Shown here: positions 1 to 7,659 of the stretch, piece by piece | Layout of the letters: the number at the start of each line of letters is the position of its first letter | Position numbering within the stretch: position 1 is the first letter of the stretch | DNA from: Gemmatimonadota bacterium | GTDB lineage: Bacteria > Gemmatimonadota > Gemmatimonadetes > Gemmatimonadales > Gemmatimonadaceae | Reading direction: 5' to 3' | Assembly: GCA_016704465.1 (NCBI GenBank) | Contig: JADJAD010000017.1 | Location: forward strand, 102,125 to 166,124 | DNA length: 64,000 bases | Made by a program: the position numbers and the translations under genes | The notes under the pieces: model-generated | What the model was told of the DNA's origin: nothing | Databases searched by the model: none | The model's input: the letters and a program-made list of their open reading frames with translations, nothing else

Positions 1-1429
1 ATCCACCGCAGCGCTGCCTCGAGCGCTTCGTCCCGCCCTTCGAGCAGCGCGCCTCGCCGAAGTGGAAGCAGCTCGTCGGGAGCGACACCGCGGGCCTCGA
101 GGCGGCGGCCGTCGGGGGCGGTGAAGTCGGCGACGACGTATTGCATCACGTCGCCATTCGGGAGGCGGGTGAGCATGGACGGCAGGGCCTGCCCGGCCGT
201 GCGGTCGCCGAAGACCCGCGCCCGCCCCATCGCCTGCAACCCGGCGGCGAAGATCTCGCTCGTACTCACGGAGAGGTCGTCGACCAGGATCGCGAGGGTT
301 CCACCAAACGGGGGGAGCGCATTCCCGGCACGATCGCTTCGCCGGGGTTGCTGACGTAGCGCAGCGCCCCGCCACGCATCGTCATGGTGCCGAACGATGC
401 GGTGGAGTCGAGGAAGTAGCCTCCCATCCCCATCACCATCGCGGCCACCCCGCCCACGTTGCCGCGCAGGTCCATCACCACGCCCCGGCACTCGCGAAAG
501 GCGACCATCGCATCGTCCATCCGGGGCATGATCGGCGTCATCCACACGTTGAAGCGCAGCATGCCGACGCACCCCTCCCCCTCCTCCCCGACCCGCCGCG
601 TCGATTCGAAGCGGACGAACAACGGCGGCATGTGTCCATAGCGCACGAGGTCCGCGTCCACCGCCTGGCGGCGCAGCTTCACACGTCGAACATCCCCGTC
701 TCCGTCACGCAGGACGAGCGGGACCACGGAGCCGACCGCCCCCTGCGACCGCGAGATGAGCGCGAGCGGCAGCTGCAACGCCGCCAGCCGGCGGGCACGC
801 ACGTCGCCGACCTGCAGGCGGTCGCGCACGAAGGGCGCAACATCGAGCTCGCCGAGCCGTTCCAGCGTCCACCCGGCGTGCACCCCGGACTGTGCGGCCG
901 ACGACCCCTCGGCCACGCGGGACACGACGACCACGCCATCCAGCAGGCGGAACTCGAGCCCCACGTCGCCTAACGATTCCTGCTCGGCCTGCGGTTCGTC
1001 CCACCCGGCCGCGGCCTCTGCGGGAATGAGGGCGAAGTGCGACTCGCCCAGCCGGGCAAACATCGCGCCGATCGCAAGGCGCACGTCGGCCATCGTGCGC
1101 GCGCGCGCGGAAGCCGTGCGCAACTCGCGACGCACCGCGTCCCAGTCGTGTCCACGAAAGGTCGTGTCGTAGTACGACTGCGCCACCTTCGACCACGCAC
1201 TATCGGCCGTGGCCACCGCCAGCGCCGGTTCGAACGCCTCGCGTTTTCCCGTCCCACGTGCCTGCCCTTGCACAGTCCGCGCGACCGCGACGAAGAGCAG
1301 GACAGCGCCAAGGAACCACCAGATGCCCGACGAGACCGTCGTCCTTGGACGACGACCGGGAGCAGGTGGTGAGGCGCTTGGGCGGGGGGGCGCGTTAAAG
1401 CGCGGGCGGTATGCAAGAGCTCGTTTCAT
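1..1429 (-). CDS. Secreted S41-family peptidase, frameshifted and cut by window edge
   Basis: Tail-specific-protease-like serine peptidase, predicted membrane-anchored or exported. The start chosen is the ATG at 1427-1429, with AGAGG just upstream; a hydrophobic segment (WWFLGAVLLFVAVA) follows an Arg/Pro-rich N-terminus. A PDZ-like stretch (DGVVVVSRVAEGSSAAQSG) precedes the protease fold (GVVMDLRGNVGG). The frame then breaks at the six-G run near 311-316. Adding one base restores GTLAILVDDLS-VSTSEIFAAG, which carries the S41 nucleophile Ser, and the frame stays open past position 1. The position where C-terminal processing proteases often have Lys reads GDRTAGQ here, so the general base may differ. 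The 3' end lies outside the window. The single homopolymer lesion in an otherwise conserved protein suggests a sequencing error rather than a dead gene. Confidence 0.75.
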
Positions 1430-1585
1430 TACCTCTGGGACGATCGGTCGCCCGCCAAGGTCATGCGCAACGCACGCACCTGCTGCGCGCAAACGACGTC
1501 CCGTCGGCTGCACGTCACGCCGAGGACGCGCAGCGTCACGTTGCCAGCCGTCCCCTGCGCTCCGGCCGCCCCACGAGCCTGCCCG

Positions 1586-2674
1586 CTATCGCCCGCGTCC
1601 GCCCGGCGTCGGCAGCGTCGACAGGAATCCCCGCAGCGTGTCGCCCCAGATGGCGGGGATCGTGTGTGTCCCATGCCCCCGCGTGCGATCACCGATCGGG
1701 ACGAGGACGTACGACCCTCGCTTCACTCGCGGCATGAGGCGTTCCATCAGGCCGAGTTCGGGCGGATTCACCAGGTCGTCGGCCGAATTGATCGTCAGCA
1801 CCGGGACCGTGATGCGCTCGAGATGCGGTGACGGGTCGTAGTCGCGCGACGAGTCGAACTGATACAGCATGTCGTTGGCGTCGGTCGTGCGCACGCGCGC
1901 GTCGAGGAACGCCGTGATCGCCGAGTCGGCGGCATCGCGCGTTGGCGCCTGGCGCTGCTGGACCAGCGGGGCCGATGTCATCATGAACAGCATCCCCAAC
2001 GCTGAGCGCAGTCCCTCAGCCGGCGGTGCGGTGTAGTCCCCGCCCTTCCAGTTCGGGTCACGCTTGATGTCGTCCATCAGCATGCGGCGGATCATCCGGT
2101 TGCGTCCGGCGATCTGCGTGGGGACGCAGGCCAGCGGGACGAGGGCGTCGACCTCGTCGGGGTACAGATAGCCCCACACCCACGCATGCATGCACCCCAT
2201 CGACGTCCCCATGACGACGTGCACCCGGCGGACACCGAGCCCGCGGTCGAGCAGCAGGTGCTGCAACTTGACCATGTCGGTGTAGCCGTAGCGGGGGAAC
2301 TTCATGCGCAGCCCATCGCTCGGCTTGCTCGACGCGCCGTGGCCGATGTTGTCGGGGAGGATCACGTAGTAGCGCGCCGTGTCGAGCGGCTGGCCCGCAC
2401 CGTACAGCCCCCCGGCGAAGCCGGCGCCAAGGAACTGCCCCCCGGTCCCGCCGGTGCCGTGCAGGATCAGCACGGCGTTGTTGACGACTCCGGCGGCGTC
2501 GCGGCGCGGCGTGCCTAACGTGACGTAGTGCAGCCGCACGTCGCGCAGCACTTCACCCGACTCGAAGCGATACTCACGGAGCGTGAAGTCGCCGGGCGTC
2601 ACCTGTGCCGCCGACGGGGCGCCGACGAGGGAGAGAAGCGCGGCGGCGAGCAGGTGGCGGGGAAGTCTCAGCAT
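1586..2674 (-). CDS. Alpha/beta hydrolase, homoserine acetyltransferase (MetX)-like, secreted
   Basis: A 362-residue alpha/beta-hydrolase of the MetX-like group. It starts at the ATG at 2672-2674 with a signal peptide (LLAAALLSLVGAPSAAQ). Visible motifs are LILHGTGGTGG (oxyanion region), the nucleophile elbow GTSMG with Ser at about residue 158, SADDLVNPPE for the acid and GHGTHT near the C-terminus for the catalytic His. Cytoplasmic MetX proteins lack a signal peptide, so this exported version is more likely an esterase or hydrolase than a methionine-biosynthesis enzyme; that is an inference. It lies co-directionally upstream of the S41 peptidase with a 156-bp gap. Confidence 0.8.
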   Translation of the reverse strand: MLRLPRHLLAAALLSLVGAPSAAQVTPGDFTLREYRFESGEVLRDVRLHYVTLGTPRRDAAGVVNNAVLILHGTGGTGGQFLGAGFAGGLYGAGQPLDTARYYVILPDNIGHGASSKPSDGLRMKFPRYGYTDMVKLQHLLLDRGLGVRRVHVVMGTSMGCMHAWVWGYLYPDEVDALVPLACVPTQIAGRNRMIRRMLMDDIKRDPNWKGGDYTAPPAEGLRSALGMLFMMTSAPLVQQRQAPTRDAADSAITAFLDARVRTTDANDMLYQFDSSRDYDPSPHLERITVPVLTINSADDLVNPPELGLMERLMPRVKRGSYVLVPIGDRTRGHGTHTIPAIWGDTLRGFLSTLPTPGGRGR

Positions 2675-2809
2675 CGGGAACGGGAGCGCGGGGACGGACG
2701 GAGAGCCGAGGGACGCGCCCAAACTAGAGTCCATCCCGCCGGGAGTCGACCTCTGCAAGCCGGCGCATGACCCCGGCGCGCCGGCGACTCCGGACGCGGG
2801 CAGCTCGCC

Positions 2810-3805
2810 TCAGCGCCCCAGCGCCATCCCCCGACCGCGACGCCGTGCCCACTTCTTGCGCGCCTCGCCGATCGCCTTGGTGAACTCCACGCGAAAGCGA
2901 TCGGGCGAGTGGTAGCGGGCAATCAGCGCGCGGGCGTTCGCTCCCAGCTCGGCCGCGAGCCCCTGGTCGGCGAGCAACCGCTCGGCGTGGGCCCGCATCT
3001 CAGCCGGCGACTCGGCCACGAAGCCGGTGACGCCGTGCTCGACGATCGTGGTCGGGTGGCGATTGGTGAGCACCGGCATCCCCGCCGCCATCGCCTCGAG
3101 CACCGCCATGTTCACGCCGTCCTCGTAGCGAGGGTCGGCCGTGTGCACCAGGAAGCGATGGGAGGCCAGCATGCGCTTGAGGTGATCCCAGCTATCGGCG
3201 GCCTCGACCCCGGCAAGGTCGGGGTTGTGCCCAACGATACGCAGCGGCAGGCCGGCCAGCGCCTCCTCATGAAAGTCCCAGGCGAGGAACACGCGCTTGG
3301 ACGTGACATGGTTGGCCACGCGCAGCCCGCAGGCCACGTCGCCGATCCATGGGAGATACGCCTCGGGGTCGGCGCTGTTGTGCACCACCGCATGCGTCAC
3401 GCCCCACGAGCGGGCCTTGGAGCGCGAAATGGCGATGGCGTGGCCGCCGACGGTGGCGAGGTAGCTGTTGAGCATCGCCCGCATGTCGCGGGCATCGAAC
3501 TCTGCGTCCTGCTGCGCCATGCGTCCCTCGAGCGTGTCGTGCAGCACGAGCAGCTTCGGGGCATCGAGGAACTTCGTGTCGAGCAGGTCGGTGATGTTGT
3601 GGTTGATCACGCAGTCGTATGCGGTACCGTGCTGGCGCACCTCATCGAGCGTGACCGTGCGGGCGCCGTCGGGCAGCGGGCGCATGCGCGTGTCCCAGCC
3701 CTGCGTGTAGCGACCGGGAAGCCCCACGACGATATCAAGCTCGGCGCACAGGACGCCGAGCTGATGGATCCAGGCTTCGTGACAATTCAGGACGAGGAGT
3801 TTCAC
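2810..3805 (-). CDS. Glycosyltransferase family 1 (GT4-like)
   Basis: About 331 residues with GT-B-fold features. The N-terminal VKLLVLNCHEAW strand is followed by the C-terminal nucleotide-sugar motif EDGVNMAVLEAMAAGMPVLT, with the Glu residues expected for GT4 enzymes, then TTIVEHGVTGFV. The start is set at the GTG at 3803-3805 because the family opens with such a KLLVLN strand; an in-frame ATG at 3827-3829 adds eight residues and cannot be excluded. It probably transfers a sugar from an NDP-sugar to a cell-surface glycan or lipid; the substrate cannot be read. It lies 74 bp from the end of the next upstream gene on the same strand. Confidence 0.75.
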   Translation of the reverse strand: MKLLVLNCHEAWIHQLGVLCAELDIVVGLPGRYTQGWDTRMRPLPDGARTVTLDEVRQHGTAYDCVINHNITDLLDTKFLDAPKLLVLHDTLEGRMAQQDAEFDARDMRAMLNSYLATVGGHAIAISRSKARSWGVTHAVVHNSADPEAYLPWIGDVACGLRVANHVTSKRVFLAWDFHEEALAGLPLRIVGHNPDLAGVEAADSWDHLKRMLASHRFLVHTADPRYEDGVNMAVLEAMAAGMPVLTNRHPTTIVEHGVTGFVAESPAEMRAHAERLLADQGLAAELGANARALIARYHSPDRFRVEFTKAIGEARKKWARRRGRGMALGR

Positions 3806-3879
3806 GACGGTAGGACGCGCGAGGGGCATGCGGCGTCTCAGCCTCATGCCCTCGCAGGCGAACGCGCAGAATCGCGCGC

Positions 3880-5130
3880 CTACCGGGCAGCCAACTCGCC
3901 GTTCGACGGCGATGCCGCTCCCTCTGACGACGAGTCCCAGTCGGCGTCTCCCACGCCAGCCAGCGCCCGGGAGAGGTCGGCCCACAGGTCCTCCACCCCC
4001 TCCACGCCGACCGACAGCCGCAGCAACCCCGGCGTGATCCCCATCGCCTCGCGCTCCGCATCCGGCACGAGTCGGTGGGTCAGGCCCGCCGGATGCTGGA
4101 TCAGGGTGTCGGTCGAGCCGAGCGAGACGGCCGGCGTGATGAGGCGCACCGACTCCATGACGTGGGCGGCCGCCTGGTATCCACCGGCCAGCTCGAACGA
4201 CATCAGGCTCCCCGCTCCACTCATCTGTCGCCCGAGCAGCCGCTGCGGGTCACCGTCCGGGAGCCCCGGATAGTGCACCGCGTGCACCGCGGGGTGCCGG
4301 GCCAGGCGCCGGGCGATCTCGCCCGCGCCTGCCTGGGCCCCGTGCACGCGCAGCGCCAGCGTGGGCAGTCCGCGATGCAGCAGGTACGCAGCCAGCGGGT
4401 GCAGGATGCCTCCGGTCAGGATGCGGACCTGCCGCAGCCCGCGGGCCATGGCCTCGGACGTCGCGATGACCCCGCCCACGGCGTCGCCATGCCCGCCGAT
4501 GAACTTGGTCGCCGAGTGCAGCGCGGCGGCCGCGCCTAACGCGAGGGGGCGCTGGAGGATCGGGGTCGCGAAGGTGGAATCGACCACCACGGGGACGTCG
4601 CCGGCCTGTCGGACCACGTCGGCGATGTCGACCAGGGCGCAGGTCGGGTTGGCGGGGGTCTCGAGAAAGACCATCGCCGTGTCGGGGCGAATGGCGCCGG
4701 CGACTTCGTGCGGCGCAGCCCAGGTGACCTCGCGGCTGAGCAGTCCCGAGGCGAGCAGGTGATCGGTGCCGCCGTAGATCGGGCGCACGGCGACGATATG
4801 CCGCCCTCGGTCGGTGGGGGCGAGGAAGAGGGCCGTGATGGCGGCCATGCCGCTGGCGAAGGCTACCGCCGCCTGTGCCCCCTCGAGTTCGGCGAAGGCC
4901 GACTCGAATCGGGCCACCGTGGGGTTGTAGAGCCGAGCGTAGACCGCAGTGTGGGCGGGGGCTGCCTCGCCCGCAGCGAGGGCATCCAGATCGGCCGTCC
5001 CCTCGGCGAGGTCGTGCATGGGGTAGGTCGACGAGAGGTCGATCGGGGGGGCGTGCACGCCGATCCGGGCGAAGTCGTCGCGACCGGCGTGGACGCAGCG
5101 GGTGTGCATTGATGTGGCTGACATTCGCAA
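3880..5130 (-). CDS. Cys/Met-metabolism PLP enzyme (cystathionine gamma-synthase or methionine gamma-lyase family)
   Basis: A 416-residue fold-type I PLP enzyme of sulfur amino-acid metabolism. Hallmarks are YARLYNPTVARFE near residue 64, FASGMAAITA for phosphate binding, the VVVDSTFATP Asp that contacts the pyridine nitrogen, and the Schiff-base Lys in HSATKFIGGHGD at about residue 209. The C-terminal SLGSTDTLIQHPAGLTH motif is also typical. It may make cystathionine or cleave methionine/cystathionine; the sequence does not decide. It is divergent from an Lrp/AsnC regulator, with duplicated operator-like sites in the 74-bp gap, so amino-acid-responsive control is likely. Its own start is the ATG at 5128-5130, with another in-frame Met two codons on. 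Confidence 0.88.
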   Translation of the reverse strand: MRMSATSMHTRCVHAGRDDFARIGVHAPPIDLSSTYPMHDLAEGTADLDALAAGEAAPAHTAVYARLYNPTVARFESAFAELEGAQAAVAFASGMAAITALFLAPTDRGRHIVAVRPIYGGTDHLLASGLLSREVTWAAPHEVAGAIRPDTAMVFLETPANPTCALVDIADVVRQAGDVPVVVDSTFATPILQRPLALGAAAALHSATKFIGGHGDAVGGVIATSEAMARGLRQVRILTGGILHPLAAYLLHRGLPTLALRVHGAQAGAGEIARRLARHPAVHAVHYPGLPDGDPQRLLGRQMSGAGSLMSFELAGGYQAAAHVMESVRLITPAVSLGSTDTLIQHPAGLTHRLVPDAEREAMGITPGLLRLSVGVEGVEDLWADLSRALAGVGDADWDSSSEGAASPSNGELAAR

Positions 5131-5147
5131 ATTATTCCGTTGAGAGT

Positions 5148-5179
5148 CCTACTGCAGTATATCATTCGAACCTACTGCA
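5148..5179. promoter_or_regulatory. Direct repeat CCTACTGCA, putative Lrp/AsnC operator
   Basis: Two copies of CCTACTGCA (5148-5156 and 5171-5179) are spaced 23 bp apart, about two helical turns. They lie in a short A/T-rich island between the divergent PLP-enzyme and Lrp/AsnC genes. The local drop in G+C and the helical phasing fit an oligomeric Lrp-family regulator. The assignment is inferred from position; no binding motif of this regulator is known to me. Confidence 0.45.
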
Positions 5180-5204
5180 ATTCCAACGAATCATTTTCGG
5201 TTCT

Positions 5205-5681
5205 ATGCCAGCCACACGCCCTCTCGACCGAATCGACCGCGCCCTTCTCGCCGCCTTATCGAAGAATGCTCGGGCGTCCAACAAGGAGCTGGCGGCGCTC
5301 GTCGACCTCGCCCCGTCGAGCTGCCTGGAGCGGGTGCGACGCCTTGTGCGTGATGGCGTGATCCGTGGCTTCTCGGCCGACATCGACCCGGCGGCGCTGG
5401 GGCTGGGACTGGAGGCGGTGATGGCGGTGCAGCTCAAGCACCACTCGCGGGAGAACTACGACGCCTTCCGGCAGCACGCGATGACGATTCCCGAGGTGGT
5501 GGCCGTCTATCACATGGCGGGTGAGAACGACTTCCTCGTCCACGTGCAGGCGCGCGATGCGCAGCACCTGCGCGACCTGGCGATCGACCGCTTCATCACC
5601 CGCGACGAGGTCGGGCACATCGAGACCTGGCTCGTCTTCGAGCACCTGCGCAGCCGTGGGGATTGGCTCACCGTAGACTAA
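5205..5681 (+). CDS. Lrp/AsnC-family transcriptional regulator
   Basis: A 158-residue feast/famine regulator. The N-terminal winged HTH (LDRIDRALLAALSKNARASN, then ELAALVDLAPSSCLERVRRL) is followed by the RAM ligand-binding domain (VVAVYHMAGENDFLVHVQAR, then FITRDEVGHIETWLVFEHLR). The start is the ATG at 5205-5207, directly before the HTH; longer readings upstream would run through the divergent promoter. It likely senses an amino acid and controls the divergent Cys/Met enzyme as well as itself. Confidence 0.9.
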   Translation: MPATRPLDRIDRALLAALSKNARASNKELAALVDLAPSSCLERVRRLVRDGVIRGFSADIDPAALGLGLEAVMAVQLKHHSRENYDAFRQHAMTIPEVVAVYHMAGENDFLVHVQARDAQHLRDLAIDRFITRDEVGHIETWLVFEHLRSRGDWLTVD

Positions 5682-5758
5682 CCGCCTGCTGCGCTTGTCC
5701 GCTGCCGACAGGATCGTTAGGCTGTCCGGGAGCGGGGTTCTGGTCCGTGCGCGAAACC

Positions 5759-5818
5759 CGCCGCTCTACCCGCCGCTCTACCCGCCGCTCCACCCGCCGC
5801 TCCACCCGCCGCTCCACC
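5759..5818. repeat. Five tandem 12-bp repeats (CGCCGCTCYACC)
   Basis: Five head-to-tail copies of CGCCGCTC(T/C)ACC, the first two with T and the last three with C. The array ends about 20 bp before the ATG of the secreted protein at 5839. The period is a multiple of three, so the array also reads as an open PPLYPPLH-type extension of that gene, but this is unlikely to be translated. A related 12-mer array lies before argJ at 16781. Confidence 0.85.
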
Positions 5819-5838
5819 CGCTTCCGCTCTCGCCGCCG

Positions 5839-6906
5839 ATGCGACTCCCAGGCGCAGTCGTCGCCACGCTCCTGCTGATGGCTCCCCTCGCCTTCGCGCC
5901 CTACGTGGAGGCGGCAATGGTACCGTCGGCCGTGCAGGCCCAAAAGAAACAGGCGACGAAGACCGGGACGAAGCAGAAGGCCAAGACAAAGCAGGCGACC
6001 ACGAAGAAGTCCACCGCGAAGAAGTCCACCGCGAAGAAGTCCGTCCCGAAGGGGACGGCCGTGAAGAAGGCCGCGCCCAAGCCCACCCTGCGTCCGGGCT
6101 GGCCCGTCAAGGGGCCGACGCCGCTTCCCGGCTCAATTCTCCCGCACCAGCGGATCATTGCCTACTACGGCAATCCGCTCTCCAAGCGCATGGGCGTGCT
6201 CGGCGAGTACCAACCCAACGACATGCTGCGTCGCCTCGACCGCGAGGTCGCCGCCTGGACGCGCGCCGATACGCTGACGCCGGCCATCCCGGCGTTGCAC
6301 CTGATCGTGACCGTGGCGCAGGGGAGCGCGGGCAAGGACGGCAAGTGGCGCACGCGCATGTCGGACTCGCTCATTGAACGGGTCTACGGCTGGGCGCAGC
6401 AGCGCAACGCCCTGCTCTTCCTCGACGTGCAGGTCGCGCAGAGCACGCTCAAGCAGGAACTGCCGCCGTTGGAGAAATTCCTCGCGCGTCCGAACGTCCA
6501 CCTCGGTATCGACCCCGAGTTCTCCATGAAGCGGGGGCACGCCCCGGGCAAGCGGATCGGGACCTACGACGCGCGCGACGTGAACTGGGCGGTGGATTTC
6601 CTCGCCGACATCGTCGACACCTACAAACTCCCGCCCAAGGTGCTGGTCATCCATCGCTTCACGCGCCCGATGCTGACCAACACGAGCAAGATCGACCTCG
6701 ACCCGCGCGTCCAGATCGTCATCCACATGGACGGGTGGGGGGCGCCGAGCCACAAGCGGGCGTCGTACGATGCCTACGTCGCCAGCGAACCCGTGCAGTT
6801 CACCGGGTTCAAGCTCTTCTACAAGAACGACCTCAAGAAGAAGGGATCGCGCTTGATGCGCCCGTCCGAGTCTCGCTGTCCGCGGCCGTACCGAGGCCGG
6901 TCGTAG
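5839..6906 (+). CDS. Secreted protein with Lys-rich (AKKS-type) linker, unknown function
   Basis: About 355 residues. The start is at the ATG at 5839, which opens a signal peptide (MRLPGAVVATLLLMAPLAF). After it comes a very basic, low-complexity linker of roughly 50 residues built from TKK/AKKS units, like histone-H1-type tails. A globular domain of about 230 residues follows (IIAYYGNPLSKRMGVLGEY, VHLGIDPEFSMKRG, KVLVIHRFT, VQIVIHMDGWG). Its pattern of beta strands ending in acidic residues suggests a TIM-barrel hydrolase-like fold, but I recognise no named family. The last 15 residues look unlike the rest and may reflect an indel near the end. Tandem 12-bp repeats sit immediately upstream. 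Confidence 0.65.
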   Translation: MRLPGAVVATLLLMAPLAFAPYVEAAMVPSAVQAQKKQATKTGTKQKAKTKQATTKKSTAKKSTAKKSVPKGTAVKKAAPKPTLRPGWPVKGPTPLPGSILPHQRIIAYYGNPLSKRMGVLGEYQPNDMLRRLDREVAAWTRADTLTPAIPALHLIVTVAQGSAGKDGKWRTRMSDSLIERVYGWAQQRNALLFLDVQVAQSTLKQELPPLEKFLARPNVHLGIDPEFSMKRGHAPGKRIGTYDARDVNWAVDFLADIVDTYKLPPKVLVIHRFTRPMLTNTSKIDLDPRVQIVIHMDGWGAPSHKRASYDAYVASEPVQFTGFKLFYKNDLKKKGSRLMRPSESRCPRPYRGRS

Positions 6907-6956
6907 CATAGCAGTACCAGTAGCGGCGGTCGCGCGAGGGACCGCCGCGTCGCGCA

Positions 6957-7424
6957 CTACATGGATGCCGACGACGGGGCGAGTTCGCGCCGCTGGATGC
7001 CCGTGAGCTCGAGCAACTCGCCATGCCTGGCGATCAAGTCAGCCACCGTATACCGGTCGAGCGTGGCCAGGAAGGCCTGCAAGGCCTCGTCGAGCGCCGG
7101 AGCCAACCCACAGGCCGACGCGATCGGGCAGCCGTCGTGCGCAGGCTCGAAACACGGGACGAGCGCCAGGTTGTCCTCGGTTCTCCGGATGACCTCGCCG
7201 ACAACAATCGTGTCGGCGGCTCGCGCCAGGCGCATCCCGCCCTTGCGCCCGCGCACGGTCCGGACGAACCCGAGTCGCGACAGCCGTTGCACCACCTTGA
7301 GCAGGTGATCCTCCGACATTCCCATCTTGCGGGCGACCGCGCCAACGGTCGGGGTTTCCTCTGGCCGGAGGGCAAGGAAGACCAGCGCGCGCAAGGCATT
7401 ATCGGTAAAGCGGGTCAGGCGCAT
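6957..7424 (-). CDS. nsrR: Rrf2-family regulator, NsrR-like nitric-oxide sensor
   Basis: A 155-residue Rrf2 protein starting MRLTRFTDNALRALVFLAL, the classic NsrR opening. The winged-HTH recognition region reads GMSEDHLLKVVQRLSRLGF followed by RGRKGGMRLA. Three cysteines at about 91, 99 and 105 (CFEPAHDGCPIASAC) are placed as the Fe-S ligands of NsrR. NsrR represses NO-stress and denitrification genes until NO damages its cluster. It is divergent from nosZ, and a perfect inverted repeat lies between them, so repression of the nos genes is the natural reading. IscR-type function is less likely because of the Cys spacing and neighbours. The start is the ATG at 7422-7424. Confidence 0.85.
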   Translation of the reverse strand: MRLTRFTDNALRALVFLALRPEETPTVGAVARKMGMSEDHLLKVVQRLSRLGFVRTVRGRKGGMRLARAADTIVVGEVIRRTEDNLALVPCFEPAHDGCPIASACGLAPALDEALQAFLATLDRYTVADLIARHGELLELTGIQRRELAPSSASM

Positions 7425-7531
7425 GCAGACTCCACGGTACGGCACGGCCGGGCGAAATCCCGGCGTTTGCATCCAACCTAGGAGCGCGGGGTCGCCGCGC
7501 GGTCGGGAGATGCCCCCGCCCGACCCTCTAG

Positions 7532-7556
7532 AATCCTCTACATAGAATAGAGGATT
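7532..7556. promoter_or_regulatory. Perfect 9-bp inverted repeat, putative NsrR operator of nosZ
   Basis: AATCCTCTA and TAGAGGATT are exact reverse complements separated by CATAGAA. The site sits about 105 bp before nosZ and about 105 bp before nsrR, inside the only A/T-rich stretch of the divergent intergenic region. A second, weaker arm pair (AATAGA at 7546, TCTATT at 7568-7573) overlaps it. Autoregulation plus nosZ control by the neighbouring Rrf2 protein is inferred. Confidence 0.6.
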
Positions 7557-7659
7557 TACCTACCCTTCTATTCCGTATGCTGTGCGAAGCTATTGGGCAG
7601 ATCGAACGCCCCCTGTTCGGTCCCATCAGTGACCCATCCTGCACACCGAGGCTCTCCAA

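Noticed and set aside
5695..5838. Longer N-terminus of the Lys-rich protein through the PPLYPPLHPPL repeats.
   Set aside because: The array is a 12-bp DNA repeat; the signal peptide starts cleanly at the ATG at 5839.
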